Of a DNA stretch of 64,000 nt, positions 1 through 63,948 are shown one piece after another; the stretch's first letter is position 1; the number at the start of each line of letters is the position of its first letter. This DNA comes from Phoebastria nigripes (taxonomy: Eukaryota; Chordata; Aves; Procellariiformes; Diomedeidae): assembly GCA_035582835.1 (NCBI GenBank), contig JAYKAV010002775.1:779877-843876 (forward strand). The letters run 5' to 3'. Made by a program: the position numbers and the translations under genes. Below the pieces are notes generated by a model. The model was not told where the DNA came from. It did not search any database and worked only from the letters and a program-made list of their open reading frames with translations.

Positions 1-1220
1 CAAGGAAGGCTGATATTTATTTTTCCATATTAAATGCATATTTATGTGTAAGCATCTTCATGTGAATCAGTGTTAAGTATCTTAAGTATTCAATATAGAA
101 TTATTCATATAATCGTGCATTCCTAATACAAAACACCTCCTGGTCCCAAGGCTGATGTGTAACTTAAGTTGTACTATGAATATGGTTTGAACTTCAGGCC
201 AAGCTCTGCAATGAAAATGTAAGAGTTTTTATATCACAGCTATCACAACTGTGACTGCATAATTGCCGAACACACCAGAAGTGGGGAACCCACACAGAGT
301 GCAACAAGAGACACTGGAGAACACAGTTGTGATTTGCTGAGTTTTGTGGTAAGTGCAGGATAAGATTTTGAACAAGCATGAAATTTGAGATGGTAAATTA
401 ATTATCTGTGTGTTTTAAAAAGTGTGGTGTAGTCAGGGGTTTTAAGTTGTTGATTGCTTCATTTCACAGTTGCAGCTGAACTTCTTTTCAGCTTGTGGAC
501 TGTCTGCTGTTTGTCTGCACTTGTGGGAGTGTTACAGTTTGGTCTTTTGAACTATGTTTTATAAAATTAATACTTGAGATAGCATCTTCTTGTTTGTGGT
601 AACTAAGATCCTTCTGAGATGGAGAAGATACAGGCTATTATTAGAATTTACACTTACTGATTGCATATTTTCTTGTGGCACAGTTGCTGTTTGGGGTCTC
701 TTTTGTGTGGATTACGGATGTATTGGGGTTTCACTGCAGGTCGATACCGCTGGGGAGCATCCAGGCTGCAGGGGGGTCCGGGGTTCACTCTTCGGGTGCT
801 GTGGCTGGGATTGACCTGGGTCACCTGGAGAAGGGCCTTCTGAAGGCAAGGGCCTTCCAGGAGAAGGGGTGAGCATTCCTCAGAGCACCCTCAAACCCAT
901 GGGTCTGTCACCTTGGGGCATTGAAGAGCGAGATGAGTGATTACCAGGTGAAGTGCAAGGAGTCCCTTTTTACTGTTAGTGAAACTCTGCTCTCAGGGAG
1001 CCAAAACGTTTCTAAAATTCATGTCATGTTAGATACAACACATTGGAAATTCAGGTATGCTTTTATCGCTGTGTGTGGGCTGATGGCCGTATTTTTCTAT
1101 TTGTGCAAGGGTACATTTTAGCTATTGAGACCAGCGAGGGAGAGCAGCCCTAAATATTTGCAAAACCTTTGTTTTCACAAGGGAAACACTAAATATGTCT
1201 GTATTGCCTCTCTTCATCAA

Positions 1221-1256
1221 GAAGAGAAAAGAAAGAAAAGAAGAAAAGAAAAGAAA
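1221..1256 (+). repeat. AG-rich low-complexity tract (AAAAG-like)
   Basis: A pure purine stretch made of repeated GAAAA/GAAAG units lies in intron 1. It is simple sequence with no coding potential. Confidence 0.85.
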
Positions 1257-2785
1257 CTAGGAATGTTTTCATGCAATGGAGTCAAGTTAACGTTGATGTA
1301 AGGTAGACAAGACTCAATTCCTTAATCTTCTACTTCAGCTTTGCTAAATAAATGACTTGACTTTATATAAAATGCCTATAGGGATAAAAATCTGAACATC
1401 TATTCATAGTTTGAGATTTTTAACTATTTGTTGATTTTTACACATCTCTAATGCTCTTCTAAAAAGTAGCTGTGTCAATGTAGGCTGGCTCATAAAGTGA
1501 GAAGCAGAATCCCCTTGATACTGGCTATTGAGATGGAAGTTATTTCCTGAGGGAGCATTTTGCTGATGACCACTGTAATTCTGAGAAGTGGCTTAATTTA
1601 AAGATCCTTTTTCTGATTGTCAAAGTGAAAAGATTTAACACTCTGTTCCTGAAGCTCTGATATTGTTGGTATCCGACTGTGGCCATTACTTGTACAGGAG
1701 CTACAATAAGAAAGTGTTACTTGCTGATTTGAATGTCAAATACTGCGTGGTAGACATCTGCTTCATCAGGAAGTAATCTCTCTTCCTGAAGTTGCTGTTG
1801 AGTGAAATGGCTCCTGTTAAGAGAGCAGAACAAGGTCTTTACCTTGAGTAGCATGTAAAACTCATCAGCAGCAGGCCTGATAATGGGACTGGAGACTTGG
1901 TTTTGAACAAGTCAGAATTTAAGTAGTCAGGTGTTGGCCTCTTTCTTTGTCGTGGCTTTCTAAGACAAAATACTCTCAGCGCAACTCCCTAAATTGCCGA
2001 CCTAATTAGGTGCTGCCAGGATGCTGTGAGGTGGACTACACAACCAGCGTTGCCTCCCTTGTCTGTGGGCTTCCCGCAGGTGAGGTGACCTCCCTTGGGA
2101 AGTCGCGTGCAGCATGAGCCCTTCCCCATTTCACCAACAGACCTCTGTTTCCCATCGGATGTCTCTGCCAGGTGTGTATTCCTTGCTTCTTCATGCAGCA
2201 CTGTTTTGAACCCACAGCGCTGCCGTCTCCTGCCAGCAAAGGGACGAGGGGACGGGTCCGAGACTGAAGCCCCGATGCTCCCTTTGGTGTGCAGTACCGT
2301 CGCACACACTACAGCCGCCACCGATTAAGGCCACGTAATAAGATTTCTGCATATATGTGCATCTCTGGCGCTCTGCTTGATTTATCACTGATGTGATGTG
2401 ATGATTTCTGATTATATGCTACTATTTTTAGTCATTTTCTTCCTTTGCAAAAGGCAGTAAAGCAGGAAGCCAAGTGATCTGCATTGTACCACTGCTTTTC
2501 AGAGGAATACTCATTCTTTCGCCTTAAGATGATTTTATGCTAGGTGTTTTCCCTGTAAAGACTAGTGTGTGAGCCATTGTTGTTTGTCATAATCCTGGGT
2601 TATTACGGACCAGTTATCCTGCTTGAAATCTGGGGATAGAGGCTAGCAGAAAAAAATCCATGTGACTAATTTTTATATAGCCGTTTCATACTCCAGTTTT
2701 CTTAGATCACTGAGGTGATTAGCTGTTTAACTGTAACTGTTCATATTCAGAAATTATTCTTTGAAAGCAAGCATAGAGGCTCTGG

Positions 2786-2822
2786 AAAAAATAGTAAAAA
2801 TGGTAAAAAATAGTAAAAATAC
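2786..2822 (+). repeat. Two-copy short tandem repeat, AT-rich
   Basis: A unit reading A6-TAGTAAAAA occurs twice, separated by TGGT. This is a recent local duplication in intron 1. Confidence 0.7.
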
Positions 2823-2916
2823 TAACGCTGTGGTCAGCCTTGCTATTGAGAACTACTGGGAGTGTGGGCTGTTTCTTCTTCCAGTGCACCCATCTACTAC
2901 TTCATAGTGGGATTCC

Positions 2917-2938
2917 AAAAAAAAAAAAAAAAAAAAAA
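2917..2938 (+). repeat. Poly(A) run, 22 nt
   Basis: An uninterrupted run of 22 A lies in intron 1. No retrogene or SINE body is recognisable directly upstream, so I treat it as a simple homopolymer rather than an insertion tail. Confidence 0.85.
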
Positions 2939-5900
2939 GAGTATTTTTTCATAACCATCAGTGGAATTGTCTGGACGTTTTTATTTCTGTTTTCTAAATG
3001 TCTTTACTGCATCTCCATAAAAATGGAGCTGGGAGCTGTGAAGTCACTGAGGTGTGGGTCTGAACTGAGCTCTGTGCAGTGAAACCATCAGAGAAAATCA
3101 GTTGCAGCACCTGGCTCTGCAAACGAGAAACCCCTTGAAATCAAGGGCAGCTCATAGCAGCAAGTTAAGCCAGTGATTTTTCGCCAGCACCATATTTTTT
3201 TTTTTGCTTCTTGGCAGCACTAAAGTGAAAGAATGCAGTTAGCAAATTTGCATTTCAGTTTTAGTAACCTGGACATTTTAATTCGTGGCAGAGTTTTTTG
3301 TAAATAGTGTATCTCAGTTATTTTAAATGTCTTTAAAAAGACTATAAGGTTATGCTGTTTGATTTTGGTTTGTTTTTTTTTTTTGGCCCACTCTTATCCT
3401 GTTAAATATTTAAGTTTATAATGAAGCAAGAGTAATATCTGCAGTATCTGCTTTCAGTAAGTCATTGGAATTTGTACTATTTCTGAGGCCAGAAGTCTGA
3501 ATTTGATTCATGTGAATATTCTTTTCCCTTATGAAGGCTGGCTGATTTTAGTTAGCACCCACAGAGATGTGGAGCTTCATCTTTGTGCATCAGACATTTT
3601 TGCAGCATTTAGATAGGAATAGCTGTGCACAAACTTAGATGAAAAACACAAGAAACAAGAGTAAACCAGAGGGATTCTTTTTCTATTATAACTGNTTTTG
3701 GTGCTTTTTGTAAATATTACAGACAGAAAATGTTCAGATGGGAAGGTGACTTTCAAGTTAGTGTCCCCTCTGCCTGTTTATTTTTAGGAGGTTTAAAAGG
3801 TCGGGGTGAAATCTTGGTCCTCTTCAAGTTACTGAGAACANTCCCACAGCTTCAGTAGGGCCAGGATTGTACTCCCCCGCCCCCCGAAAGAAATGGAAAA
3901 TGTGAAATGCCTACGGATGTTTATTTACTGAGCCGCATTCACTCAATAATATGTGCTTGGTTTTAAAGCATAACTGCCTCTGTGAGTCTGGTTAATAAAA
4001 AATAATAAAAAAATTAAAATACTTTATTCAGTTTGTGTTTTCTGTTTCTCCTGCCCTGGTATGCATTTCTAGCAAGATGGGAAGGCAAGGGTTGGTGCAG
4101 AGAGCACCATCTGGTAGGGGGATTTGCTGTGTGCTAGGGGATGCGCCTGGCAGGGTGAGTTAGGGCAGGAGAGAGACCGTAGCCAGCCCGGGCTGGTGCT
4201 GCTTGGCTGGGCCATCCACGGCCATATACCGTGGTCCATGAGCCGCAGCTCGAGGACCGTGGCACAGCATCATGCTGTAGACGCAGTGCTGCCTCTGCTG
4301 TCTCTGTCTCTGTGGGCTGTTGTTCACAAGATGTTCCTGAGGTGCCTGTTCCCCCAAACTCCTGGCACTGCTTAGTTGTGCTTGTGGATGTGCTCATATT
4401 CCTGAGCAAGGTCTTTCAATCTCTGCTGCTTTTAGTGGCTAGTAAGACTCTTCCCTGGATGCTATATGAAATGTCTGCTGCTGGCTTATTGGAAAAAAAA
4501 ATAAAGCTTGCCTGAATACCCTGATGATAGCTCACTTGTACCATGAAGGATGAGCGGCAGTGACAGTGTGTGCTAAGCCGTCTCCTCAATCAGGAGCGCG
4601 CTTTCCTCGGGGACGGCCCTGGCAGTGAAACCTCTCCTCCTCATCCCGCTGGTGTGGNCGTTCACTCCTCTCTGGATCTGGGACTTTTCCTGCTCTCAGC
4701 CCTTCAGACCTTCTGATGCAGAGGGAGAACCTCAGGTGAGATGGCTTCTGATGCAGGAGCTGCTAAAAGGTGCTTCAGAGGCAGGGAGAGTAAAAAGCCC
4801 TTGGGTCCCTGCACACGGATGTCATTGTTCGATCTCTTCAGCAGACAGGACAGGATATACTGCAATACATTTATCTGAAATGCTGTTCTTCCCTGAGAAT
4901 ACTTAGGGTAATATTAATTTTTAATATTGTTGTCTCCATGTCTCTCTCTTCTCCAAATGGTTAATTGATTTCTAGTTTTCTGTTTCTTTGATTACTTTTA
5001 GGTTGCAAAATAGACAGGACTGAATAAGAAGACTGAGCCATATTTGTAGAAGACTTAATCTTTCAATCAGTTTCCTCTGAATTAAACCAAAACAGCAGTA
5101 GCAAATCCAGGAATCCTATTAAAGATGACCTACATAGTGGGAATAAAATTGGGCTTGTACCTTCTTTTGCTTCCTAATTTACTGTCAGGAAATCTGTGAA
5201 TGTTTTCCTTGAAGTCCATTCATTTTTATTGCTGCTAAAAAATCTCATTCGTGCCTGGCCTGGGTGGCATGCTCTTGGATGGAGAACTAGGAGCAGGAGG
5301 GCATCTCGAGCCGAGAGGGTAGTGAAAGCTGAGCCAGTGCAATGTGATGGGGATTTAGCCGTTGGCTGTAATTAAAAGGGTTCATCAACAGAGCTTTAGC
5401 ACAGAGTGGTTCCAGCAAAACCTGTCGAGGAGATGGAGATTATACCAGGAAAATAGCCCTTTTGTTGGTGTAGCTTCAATCAGTCCTCCAAATGGAGCAA
5501 GTTAAACTGCTGCTTCTCTGGGTCTGTTGCTTAGTGTAGCCGTGTCGGTTAGGATTTTTTTTTCCTTTTTACTCATTCTGAAATTATACTGTTATTCTGG
5601 AAAATGTTNCAAGAATAAATCTGAAAATTTACAAAGCAGATTACTTCATAAATTTCTCAAAATCCATAAAACAGATTGCTGGATATTTGTGAGTGACTAA
5701 GGGATTTCAGTGTTTAATTGACATCTCCGAGAAAAAATGCTTGCTTAAAAATCTAAAACCTTGTACAGTCTTAAATTTTAATTAAAAAGTAAATGTTTAG
5801 CCTCTGAGATGACTCCTTTATAGTTGAAGAAAAGCATTGGCATTTCTGGTATTTCTGGAAAATACTGCTGGATAACAACCATAAGGGGGGAANAAAGCCC

Positions 5901-8192
5901 CTTATTGCAGTACATTTGGGCAGGAAGGAAAAGAAAGTTAAAAGCCCAGTTAAAGATTAAAGGCACTGCAGAACACCGAGTGCAGGAAAATGAGACGTGG
6001 CTAAAATGCGTTTGATTGTTTCTATAAATACAGGTATGTAGGAATGAAAACTGACTCATTGTTCAGATGAATTTACTGAACAGTTTTAAAAGTCTGCAAG
6101 AATAATAAATGATGTAGCCTTTCAGTCGTCTGCAGAGAGAAGATCCAGTTCACGAACATAATGATGGCTCCAGTGTCACTGCTAATTATTCCAGTAAAGG
6201 TGATAGGAAATGTGCACAGGGCTTATCCTGAGAATGCAGTCAAATACTGTGAATATTGTTTCATGTGCAGAATTTAACAAAATAATCTTGCTGTGCATTT
6301 AAATGCATTCATTTCCCTGGGAATCTTATCCAAAAATGATTTTCACCAGAGTCTGTCTCTTTTAGAGTACAATGAGGCTTTACTTGTTAAATTAAAATTG
6401 CCATGCCCTCTTGAGCGGCGTTATTTGCGGAGAGCAACACTTTCCCCGTGCAGAGTACAGAGGAGGGTGAGAGAAGGCTTTTCTTCGCCANTATTCATAC
6501 TTTTAGAAAGAGGAGATTTCAGCCAGCCGACGTGCATGTGCTGGTGAACCTGTTAGAGCTCGACCTAAGGAGCATTTTGCAAACAGACGGAGAAGAAGAG
6601 AGGCAGGGCCCAGAACAGAGCACCCTTGTGAGCTCCTCATAGCCCCGAGTTACCTCCTGCAGGCTCCTCTCGTTCTATAAACATCTTAAAGGTAGATCAA
6701 AGCCACCTCGGCTTTATTTCCTGCTCTCTCTCTTCCTCGGTACCTCTGAATCCAGGGCTGCTCCAGGCCCCAGTTGTGCTCTTGCCGCTCAGCTGACGGG
6801 TTTGTGTTTTAATTACTGGACTGGTTGATGCAGACGACTTTCTTGTTTAGCTTCCTTGGATGTAGCTGTTTAGGAGTAATGTAAGGAGGCTTGAATTTTT
6901 GGGTTCATAAGGCCAGAATGGGACTTGTTCTGAAGCTAGTGAGATAGCTTTAGTATCCTACACCATTGTAAGCATGGTGGGACTGCTCTTTAGACTTGGT
7001 TTGCTGTGGAGAGGATGTATGTGGTTACAGAGCAAATGTTTTCTGAGCCTTACGGATTTTTCCACAAGTTTGTGTCAGAACCAGCTCAGTTTCTGAGTCC
7101 GGAAGTATGGATTATGGGTCATTATTGCCTATGGGTATGCGTTAGTGTTTTGTGCAGAAAAGCTCTCGTGACCACGTATAGCACAAGAACCAGGCTTGCT
7201 TAAGTATACTCAGAGATTTGAAGGTGCTATTCACTTTCCAGGGACCCTGTTTAGTTTAAATATTTCATGAAAGCAACTGTGACTACAGCTCTTACCAAGA
7301 GTAATGTGTAATATCAATTCACTACAGTGGAGCTAAATTGAATGTTTCACGTTTTACTTTTCTTTGCTGTGCATGCTAGTATTCAATGCAGAGAATGACT
7401 AAAGCTCCCAGGTCAAAAGTGACATTTTACAGAAATAATAACCTGAAATTAGGTACTTTTCTGTTGTGTTTTCATCGTGAAATGAGTATATCTGTAAAAA
7501 TCTTTCCTTCAGCCCAATGTTCTGTGCAGGAGTCCATACTACTATGTGCACAGCTGCCACTTTGTTGTTGCTAATGAGAGTTAGCAGCAATGATCCCTTC
7601 CCTCCCTTCTTTGCCAAGAGCAGCTAGCCAAGCTTTGTCTTGCTAGGTATAAATTTGTTAAATTCTGCTGCGAGAATCTCCTCCGCTGCCTGTTTCCCTC
7701 CTTCCCTCGGCTCCTGCGTACCACAGGGCCCTTCTCGAGTTTGCTGCTGGGGCAGGTCACCATCTCTGGGTGCAGAGGTTGCTCTCAGCTGCCCGGAGTT
7801 GTGGATAAGCTTTCCACAAGACTTGCGCGTTTCTGCAAAACTTACCCACCANGTGAATTATACGTGAAGCTTTCTAAAACTGCACAAATAGAAGAATTGG
7901 TCTGAAGGTTTCTGACATATGTATTTGTAAATATACGACCATAGAAATAGAATTTGTCTTCTCTGACATCAAATTAACAGGAATCAAAATTCAGCCTGGC
8001 ATGAGGAAGAACAATGTTGCTGAAGATGATAGAGTTGCATTGTTTTATATAACTCATGTTGGACTATAGTTTATATATTAATTATACATTAAATATAGCT
8101 AATACTTTCTCATATAAAATAGTCTCTTCAGCTTGATTAAATGCTATTGTACTAATTACAGTACTTAAAAATTCTTATTTCCTATTTCGTAA

Positions 8193-59223
<51,031 letters not shown>

Positions 59224-61396
59224 GAATTTCTCCTTTCCCACCAATGTAAGTGTCCCTCCTCCCACCTGAATGCCAAGATGTACATACAGAACGCCTGCAT
59301 TATACCTACTGCTGGAAACCGACCCCAGACAACTGCAACGGCTCCTGCCTCGGACTGTGACCCCCTTCTAACCTCTGAACTTGCAGCTTTCATCTTGGGC
59401 CCGTGCGCTTTCTGCGTGGTTGGATTATTGTTCTGCTCTGGAGCTGGCATCTACAAGGAGAGAAATGGCAGTGCATCGATGAAGTGAAGCTTGGAGCTAG
59501 AACTGTGCAAAGCCTTTGCCCAGCGCTCAGGAGCTGGCAGCTGGATGGGTGGTGGCTCAGGTTCTCCGGCAGGTTGCCTCACTCCCACCTGCATGAGAAG
59601 AAGTACGTCCCCCTGGTGTCCCCCGCCAAAGCAGTGATGGTGAATCACAACTTTTACAGCACCCTAGCAGAAATCCTTTCTAGTTCACCAGTGGACTCTC
59701 CAACTTATCCACCCTTAAGCACAGAATAATATCCCATGGACTGAGAGCAGCCAGGTCCAAGGAACCCTCAATAGAAAGGAGTGTCAGGGTTTGGGCAGCA
59801 CTTCTGCTGTTTGGCTGGAGAAGGCAGCAGTGCCATTGCTGTGGGGAACACATCCTCCATACTTGCAGACAGAAAGTCTCCCTCCTCTGCTGCTGCTGTT
59901 GTCTCAGCAGTCATGTGCTGGGTGACTGTGTGTGTCTGGAGAGGATTGTTTGGTAGCCTCAGATGGGAGATAGGTGTTTGATCGTGGAGGCCACAGGGCC
60001 TTTGGAAACTGTGGTAGGAAAGGGGTACTGGAACCTTGCTTTTTTAAGAGCAGAAAAGGCAGCAATACTTTTAACTCTCCCTTCCAAAAATGCCAGGCAG
60101 AAAAGAACTCTTGAGTTCATTCTGAAAGGTTCAGGAGAAAGCTCTCTCTGCGTAGCATTTGTTGGCTTTTAAAACACAGGCAAGGGCAGATGATGTTGGT
60201 CTGCTGTGAATTCTGCATTAACACATTGAGATTACCTTGACCCATAAGGTTGTGTCCCCATCCCGGGAACTGCTGGAGGAGATGGCTGTTTTCCTTCACA
60301 CTGTGGCTGTCGGTTAGGAAGGACTGTGTAGGTGCAGTCAAGGTATAGAAAGGCTGTGTCTCACCTGAGGTCACACAGAAAAAGGAATTGAGGCAGATCT
60401 CCCGACCTCTTTTACCTAACATTGCGAGCACTGACTTCATTACTAAGTAGTTTGAAAAGCTGGAAATTTCTGACTCCTGAAAAGAATTGACAACCCCCGA
60501 GAAAAATTCTGATGGCCCTCCTTGTGTAAGCAGTGCTGGGGGATTGCAAATGTGCGTCCTGCTTACAAGAGAAGCAGCAAAAAATGGGGCCAGGGAGAGC
60601 GGTTTTGAGCTCCAGATGTAGAGGCAATGGTTTGTCCTCCCTTTCCGACAGCAGAAACAGTCCTGTCTCCACAGGGACACGTTCTGTTTCCTTTGAACAC
60701 TCTCTCCTGGATGTGCAGGACTAGATGTGCGTAGCGGTTGTTAGCAATGGATTTGGAAGCTCCTGGTGGTCATGTTGTTTCTTCCCTGCGCTGTGCAGCA
60801 CTCCGGGGTTCACAGGGCCGTCCTTGTGCCAGTGCGGCAGTATGGGGACAGCTGGGGGAAGCCTCCATCATCTGGGAAGCTCCCAGCTGTGTCCGGAGCT
60901 GCTTGTTGCCACGGACCAGGCTGTCCCCAAGGCTTGTGGTGTAAAGCTACTCATGTGCTGCAGGGATGCGGTATGCCCAGGGGAAGCTCTAACATGTGGC
61001 ATCTGTCCTGATGCAGCAGCACTGAAATGATTTTTGGATCCACAGTTCAGAAAAGGCTGGGGCAAGAGGACATCTCTGCTGAACAGAGGCCTCAGCCACC
61101 AAAGTACGGAGCCACAGTGGTGCCCACGCTGCCTGTGAGTGGTGCTGGTGACACGCGCACCCACACCACTCTTCACCGAGGTAGGAAACCAGCTGGACGG
61201 TGTCCTCCAGCCATTGGGACACCAGCTCTGTGGCTGGCATTTGGCTAAGGGATGCTTGGAGCTGCCACCTGCATGCGGGGGGACCCTTCACCGGGGACAT
61301 TTCACTGGGGCACTGCTGACCGTGCCAGACTTGTCGTTCACTTTCCCAACAATGCTTTCTGCTAGGAAGAGCTCTCTGGATCACAACACAGAGTGC

Positions 61397-61402
61397 ATTA
61401 AA
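61397..61402 (+). promoter_or_regulatory. MAPK8IP3: Possible proximal poly(A) signal ATTAAA
   Basis: This is a common variant hexamer in the 3' UTR, about 2.2 kb after the stop codon. No strong GU-rich element is obvious downstream, so use is uncertain. Confidence 0.3.
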
Positions 61403-62044
61403 GTTAACAAGATCAACATTTAGACCACAGATTCCACAGACGTGTAACGGTTCATCAGTTAGGGCCAGGTAAACTTCATAATTTGGGCTAATTGAAGGAA
61501 AAGAAAAAGCCCTAGTAGGCCCAGTTCCTTAGCTCTATCGACTCTTCCATAGGAAAATACAGAATTGCAACGTTCTTACCTCTTACTGTTTGTTCTCTAT
61601 CTGGTTTTAGCAGTCGAAGTGACAGTACTCGGTCTCCTGTCACCCACTGGGCCCTGGCAACATAAGGAAACTGGTCTCGGGCCTTTACCAACAGGTTCCT
61701 TTCCAGCTCAGTGCATGTTTTCCTCCAAGAGAAGCACATGTCTAAGAGGGGCGGCTACAGCTAAGTAGAACCAGCCTCTGCTGTCAGCTCCTGTGGGCGT
61801 TTGGTGGCTGCTGGGCAGCAAGGTGAGAACTGACTGGCTTCAACACACTTCCCTGTCATATCTCCACTGTGATGTATGTAAAGTATCTTGTATGTTACAA
61901 AAGGATTTTAAAAAGTGTCTTAAGGCCTGTAAACTCCGCTATTTGTTCTGAAGATGGCATTCTGTAAAGAGACTGCTGTATGAATACGTTCCCTTGCTTT
62001 GTCCCCTATGCTATCAAACAACAAACCATATCTGTTCTGTATGT

Positions 62045-62050
62045 AATAAA
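62045..62050 (+). promoter_or_regulatory. MAPK8IP3: Poly(A) signal AATAAA
   Basis: A canonical hexamer sits in AT-rich sequence with a GT-rich stretch (GTGCGGGCATCTTGTTCC) about 20-40 nt downstream. It is the best candidate for the distal end of the MAPK8IP3 transcript. Confidence 0.65.
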
Positions 62051-62065
62051 TGTGTTAACATCAGC

Positions 62066-63948
62066 AAGTGCGGGCATCTTGTTCCTATAAAGGCACTGGG
62101 ATTTCTGCTCAGTCTTTGATAACAGCAAGACACTTAAAAGGGGGGGGAATGGCAGCTCAAGTGTTCACCGTTGAGCAGTTTAGTGGCAACAAGTGAGATG
62201 TGGATTGCTCACTGGGTTGGTGCAGAAGGGGGCTGGTCCTGCAAGCCACAGTGCAATCTGTAGCTTCTCCCAGCATCAGAAATAAAAGGCGGAAAAGACA
62301 ACCGTGCAGCTGCTGGCTAGCTGCAGCTGTCTTTGTGGTGTCCCCTTCAGGTGAGCTGCCAGGATTAATGCATCAGGCTCAGCTTTCAACACTCAGTTTG
62401 CCAATGTCCCCTGTCCATACAGGGTGGTACTTCACAAAGTCCCACAGGAATCAGTGACATTCAGCACTGCAGGAAGCGAGTTCCTCTTAGTCCCAGCAGC
62501 ACTTGGACACGTTCATATTTATTTTGTAGAACTGCATTAATTAAAGGGCCGTACACAGCAATAATAGACAGGAGAGCCCCCTCCTTACGCCAGGAGCGGC
62601 TTCTGCCCTGAGCAGCTCCATGACTAACACCTGCACTGTGGTCCTGTGCAGGCCAGACTGAAGTACAACAGGCAATGCCTCCTGGGTTACCAGAAGCACC
62701 TCAACAATGAGGTTTGGCAACAGGCCCTGGGACCTGTCCCACACCCCTGGGGCTGCGCCCTTCGGTACTGCCAGGAGCAGTTTGAGCAAGGCACTGGGTG
62801 AAGTGCAGCCATGTCTGGCACCCACCTGGGTGGCTGAGGAGGGGGCTCGCTACCATCATCCTTCAGACAACCACCACCATGCTGTTGAACGATCTAGGAG
62901 GTTAATGCACAGGTTTGAGAGTCCTGGCAGAGCTCCCAGCATGTTCTAGGCATCNAGTCCAACACATGGCAAACTGGGGTTGTGCAGGTTTCCAGGAGGG
63001 GACCTTCACAATTGGACAAGGCTCTTGGGCTGCCCAGGGTTCTGTGTGAAGACACCCCCCAGGTGTTAAGGCCCTGAGGTCACCAGCAGGCCATGATTGT
63101 CCTGATCAGCCCCACCCATACATGGGCCCTTTCCACCCATGGCCCAGGAGTCTCATCTAAGCACTGGCTGGGGCCTTCAGTCTTTGCCTGAGCTGTGCTG
63201 TAGCTGTGCCTATCTCCAGCTGCTCCTAGATGGACCCCTTGGACTTGGGGGTTTGGACTAGATGATCTTCAAAGGTCCCTTCCAACCCAAGCCATTGTAT
63301 CATTCTATGCCTTAGGGTGTATTATCTCCATCTGGTTTTGCTCCTGGCTGGGCTCCCTGGGTGGACCCTGGCCATGGGTCATTTCTGGCCTTGTCTGGGG
63401 CTGTTGGTGGGTCCTGTTACCAGCGCTTGGCTCTGCCCACTGTGGTCAGACTCCACAGGCCTGTGCCCCGTCAGGGAGGGCACTGCCTGTGCTGGGGTTG
63501 TGGTCAGCTCCTGGCTGTGCAGGACAGAGGACTAGATTGTTCTACTCATCCCATCTAACTCACATCCACACCTCCTTTCCCACCTCACTCATCCTTGGTT
63601 TGTGTGCTAGTTCAGTAGCACCTCAATCACAGTAAGGACAGTAAGGCACCAGCTCAGCCCAGCACCTGGCAGCAGAGGCTATGGAAACCAGAGAAGCTGT
63701 TTTCCATCAGCTGCAGCTGCAGCAGAAAGTCTCGCAGCCTCAAACTGTTTGTGCCTTTAGCAACACTCCGGATTTTCCCTCCCCTGGACTGTCCCATTGC
63801 TGCTGAAGCCAGTGAACCAGCCCTAGCATGTGCCCTGCAGCACTCCTGCCACAACAGAGGGACAAGAGCCCCCCTCTTCCCAGCCTTTGCACCTTGTCAT
63901 AGGACCAGCCTTTAACTCATGAGAAAAACCTTCCCTCTTATCCCGTAG
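62066..63948. other. Intergenic region downstream of MAPK8IP3
   Basis: This is more GC-rich than the introns. No gene is recognised. In mammals the next genes are NME3 and MRPS34 on the opposite strand, but no exon of either is readable here. A CR1 3' end lies at about 63200-63310. The open frame at 62541-62825 on the - strand is Leu-rich without family features. Confidence 0.6.
63200..63310 (+). mobile_element. CR1 LINE 3' end, sense
   Basis: GGGGGTTTGGACTAGATGAT, then CTTCAAAGGTCCCTTCCAAC and CATTGTATCATTCTATG are the diagnostic avian CR1 3' tail. The 5' limit is uncertain; related GC-rich CR1 body sequence may extend back to about 62950. Confidence 0.9.

Larger units (their letters stand above)
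59224..62065 (+). other. MAPK8IP3: MAPK8IP3 3' untranslated region (probable extent)
   Basis: The sequence after the stop runs to a canonical AATAAA at 62045-62050. A possible earlier end is ATTAAA at 61397-61402. At about 2.8 kb the UTR would be longer than I recall for mammals, so use of the earlier signal or an unseen UTR intron is possible. Open frames inside it are short and unconvincing. Confidence 0.6.

Noticed and set aside
62541..62825. 94-codon open frame on the - strand, considered as NME3
   Set aside because: It lacks the NDP-kinase motifs (for example the catalytic His region) and is Leu-rich low complexity.
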